11,581 nucleotides of DNA from Desulfosporosinus sp. (lineage in GTDB: Bacteria > Bacillota > Desulfitobacteriia > Desulfitobacteriales > Desulfitobacteriaceae), in the NCBI GenBank assembly GCA_016278585.1, contig JADQBO010000224.1, positions 1 through 11,581 on the forward strand. Direction: 5' to 3'. This document shows, in pieces, positions 10,778-11,581 of the stretch. The notes beneath the pieces are model-generated. The model was not told the origin of the DNA, did not search any database, and saw only the letters and a program-made list of their open reading frames with translations. The stretch's first letter is position 1. Every line of letters begins with the position of its first letter. Made by a program: the position numbers and the translations under genes.

Positions 10778-11581
10778 TTATTCCAAGTAATCCTTTAACT
10801 TTTTACTCCGACTTGGATGGCGTAATTTCCGCAAAGCCTTAGCTTCAATCTGACGAATTCGTTCGCGAGTAACGCCAAATTCTTGCCCAACTTCCTCTAA
10901 AGTCCTTGTTCGCCCATCATCAAGTCCAAAGCGTAATCTAAGCACTTTCTCTTCACGCGGGGTTAACGTTTCTAGGACTTCTTCTAATTGCTCCTTTAAA
11001 AGAATGAACGAAGCAGCCTCCGCGGGGGCTGGAGCATCATCATCAGGGATAAAATCACCTAGATGGGAATCTTCCTCTTCCCCGATAGGTGTTTCTAAAG
11101 AAACGGGTTCTTGGGCAATCTTCATGATTTCTCGTACCCGCTCAACAGGGATATCCATTACCTTCGCGATCTCTTCTGGGGCTGGTTCCCTCCCTAACTC
11201 CTGTAAAAGCTGCCTTGAGACTCGGATTAACTTATTGATTGTTTCTACCATATGCACAGGAATTCGGATTGTCCGAGCCTGGTCAGCAATGGCACGCGTA
11301 ATCGCTTGGCGAATCCACCACGTGGCATACGTACTAAACTTAAAGCCTTTAATATAATCAAACTTTTCCACGGCCTTAATTAGCCCGAGATTACCTTCCT
11401 GAATCAGGTCTAAAAAAAGCATTCCCCGTCCAACATAGCGTTTCGCGATACTTACTACAAGTCGTAAATTCGCCTCCGCTAATCGGCGCTTAGCCTCCTC
11501 GTCCCCCTCTTCCATTCGTTTTGCCAATTCTATCTCTTCATCAGCCGAAAGTAGGGGCACACGTCCGATTTCTTTCAAGTA
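10778..11581 (-). CDS. rpoD: Housekeeping RNA polymerase sigma factor RpoD/SigA, 5' end outside the window
   Basis: This is the C-terminal 267 residues of the main sigma-70 factor, which directs RNA polymerase to -35/-10 promoters such as those in this window. It enters at the edge in the middle of region 1.2 (YLKEIGRVPLL), so the missing part is only the N-terminal region; the TTG at 11578 is an internal Leu codon, not a start. Counting from that Leu, region 2 covers about 33-110, including NLRLVVSIAKRYVGRGM, the core-binding DLIQEGNLGLIKAVEKFD, and the -10 recognition helix around YATWWIRQAITRAI (84-97). Region 3 covers about 111-190. Region 4 (about 205-266) ends with the helix-turn-helix TLEEVGQEFGVTRERIRQIE, which reads the -35 box. 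A terminator follows. In many Firmicutes trmK and the Nif3-like gene lie close downstream, as here after an inserted block. Confidence 0.98.
   Translation of the reverse strand, partial: YLKEIGRVPLLSADEEIELAKRMEEGDEEAKRRLAEANLRLVVSIAKRYVGRGMLFLDLIQEGNLGLIKAVEKFDYIKGFKFSTYATWWIRQAITRAIADQARTIRIPVHMVETINKLIRVSRQLLQELGREPAPEEIAKVMDIPVERVREIMKIAQEPVSLETPIGEEEDSHLGDFIPDDDAPAPAEAASFILLKEQLEEVLETLTPREEKVLRLRFGLDDGRTRTLEEVGQEFGVTRERIRQIEAKALRKLRHPSRSKKLKDYLE

Noticed and set aside
11004..11357. 117-codon plus-strand frame
   Set aside because: It is a mirror frame of rpoD with no ribosome site or recognisable motif.
1..11581. CRISPR array, intact insertion sequence, prophage or toxin-antitoxin pair
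   Set aside because: I found no regularly spaced repeat-spacer pattern, transposase, phage gene or toxin-like gene pair; the repeats present are short palindromes and small tandem arrays.

Overview
The window looks like a chromosomal segment of an anaerobic, spore-forming-type Firmicute of the Clostridia, most like Desulfosporosinus, Desulfitobacterium and other Peptococcaceae. That placement is an inference. It rests on a SigA-type sigma factor, strong GGAGG ribosome sites, moderate-to-low GC, a System I cytochrome c maturation (Ccm) cluster in a Gram-positive background, and the order sigma factor / trmK / Nif3-like / rnpB. Every gene I accept lies on the minus strand, so transcription runs from high to low coordinates.

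Layout in transcription order. (1) 11581-10704: the 3' two thirds of rpoD (sigA) and its terminator. (2) 10665-10621: a long perfect inverted repeat, one of two related GGGGGACGGG palindromes in the window. (3) 10552-10071: a consensus promoter, tRNA-Asn(GTT), a CAT-anticodon tRNA (probably Ile2), tRNA-Val(CAC) and a terminator. (4) 10034-9741: an unrecognised 97-residue protein. (5) 9740-9341: a 400-base leader with several inverted and tandem repeats. (6) 9340-6377: a glyoxylate-assimilation module made of a glyoxylate carboligase-like ThDP enzyme, a decayed hydroxypyruvate isomerase fragment and tartronate semialdehyde reductase. (7) 6295-6259: the second palindrome. (8) 6161-4531: trmK and a Nif3-like metalloprotein, overlapping by 10 bases. 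(9) 4434-3667: a promoter, a 49-residue protein with no assigned function, then rnpB (RNase P RNA) with its own promoter and terminator. (10) 3649-2765: a degenerate zone holding a palindrome, a broken PhoR-like histidine kinase, a three-fold TTCACA array with 11-base spacing, and a 52-residue Cys-rich microprotein. (11) 2683-1: a membrane-anchored extracytoplasmic protein of unknown function, ccmE and ccmF, the last cut by the window edge.

Functional reading. The carboligase and reductase together would turn two glyoxylates into tartronate semialdehyde and then glycerate; the isomerase side branch has been lost. The Ccm genes handle haem for periplasmic-side c-type cytochromes. CcmE carries Cys in a CPSKY motif where the classical protein has a haem-binding His.

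I see no clearly new multi-gene system. The best candidates for undescribed biology are the unknown protein in the Ccm cluster, the Cys-rich microprotein behind a Pho-box-like array beside a dying sensor kinase, and the AHAS-like catalytic Glu kept in a carboligase-context enzyme.
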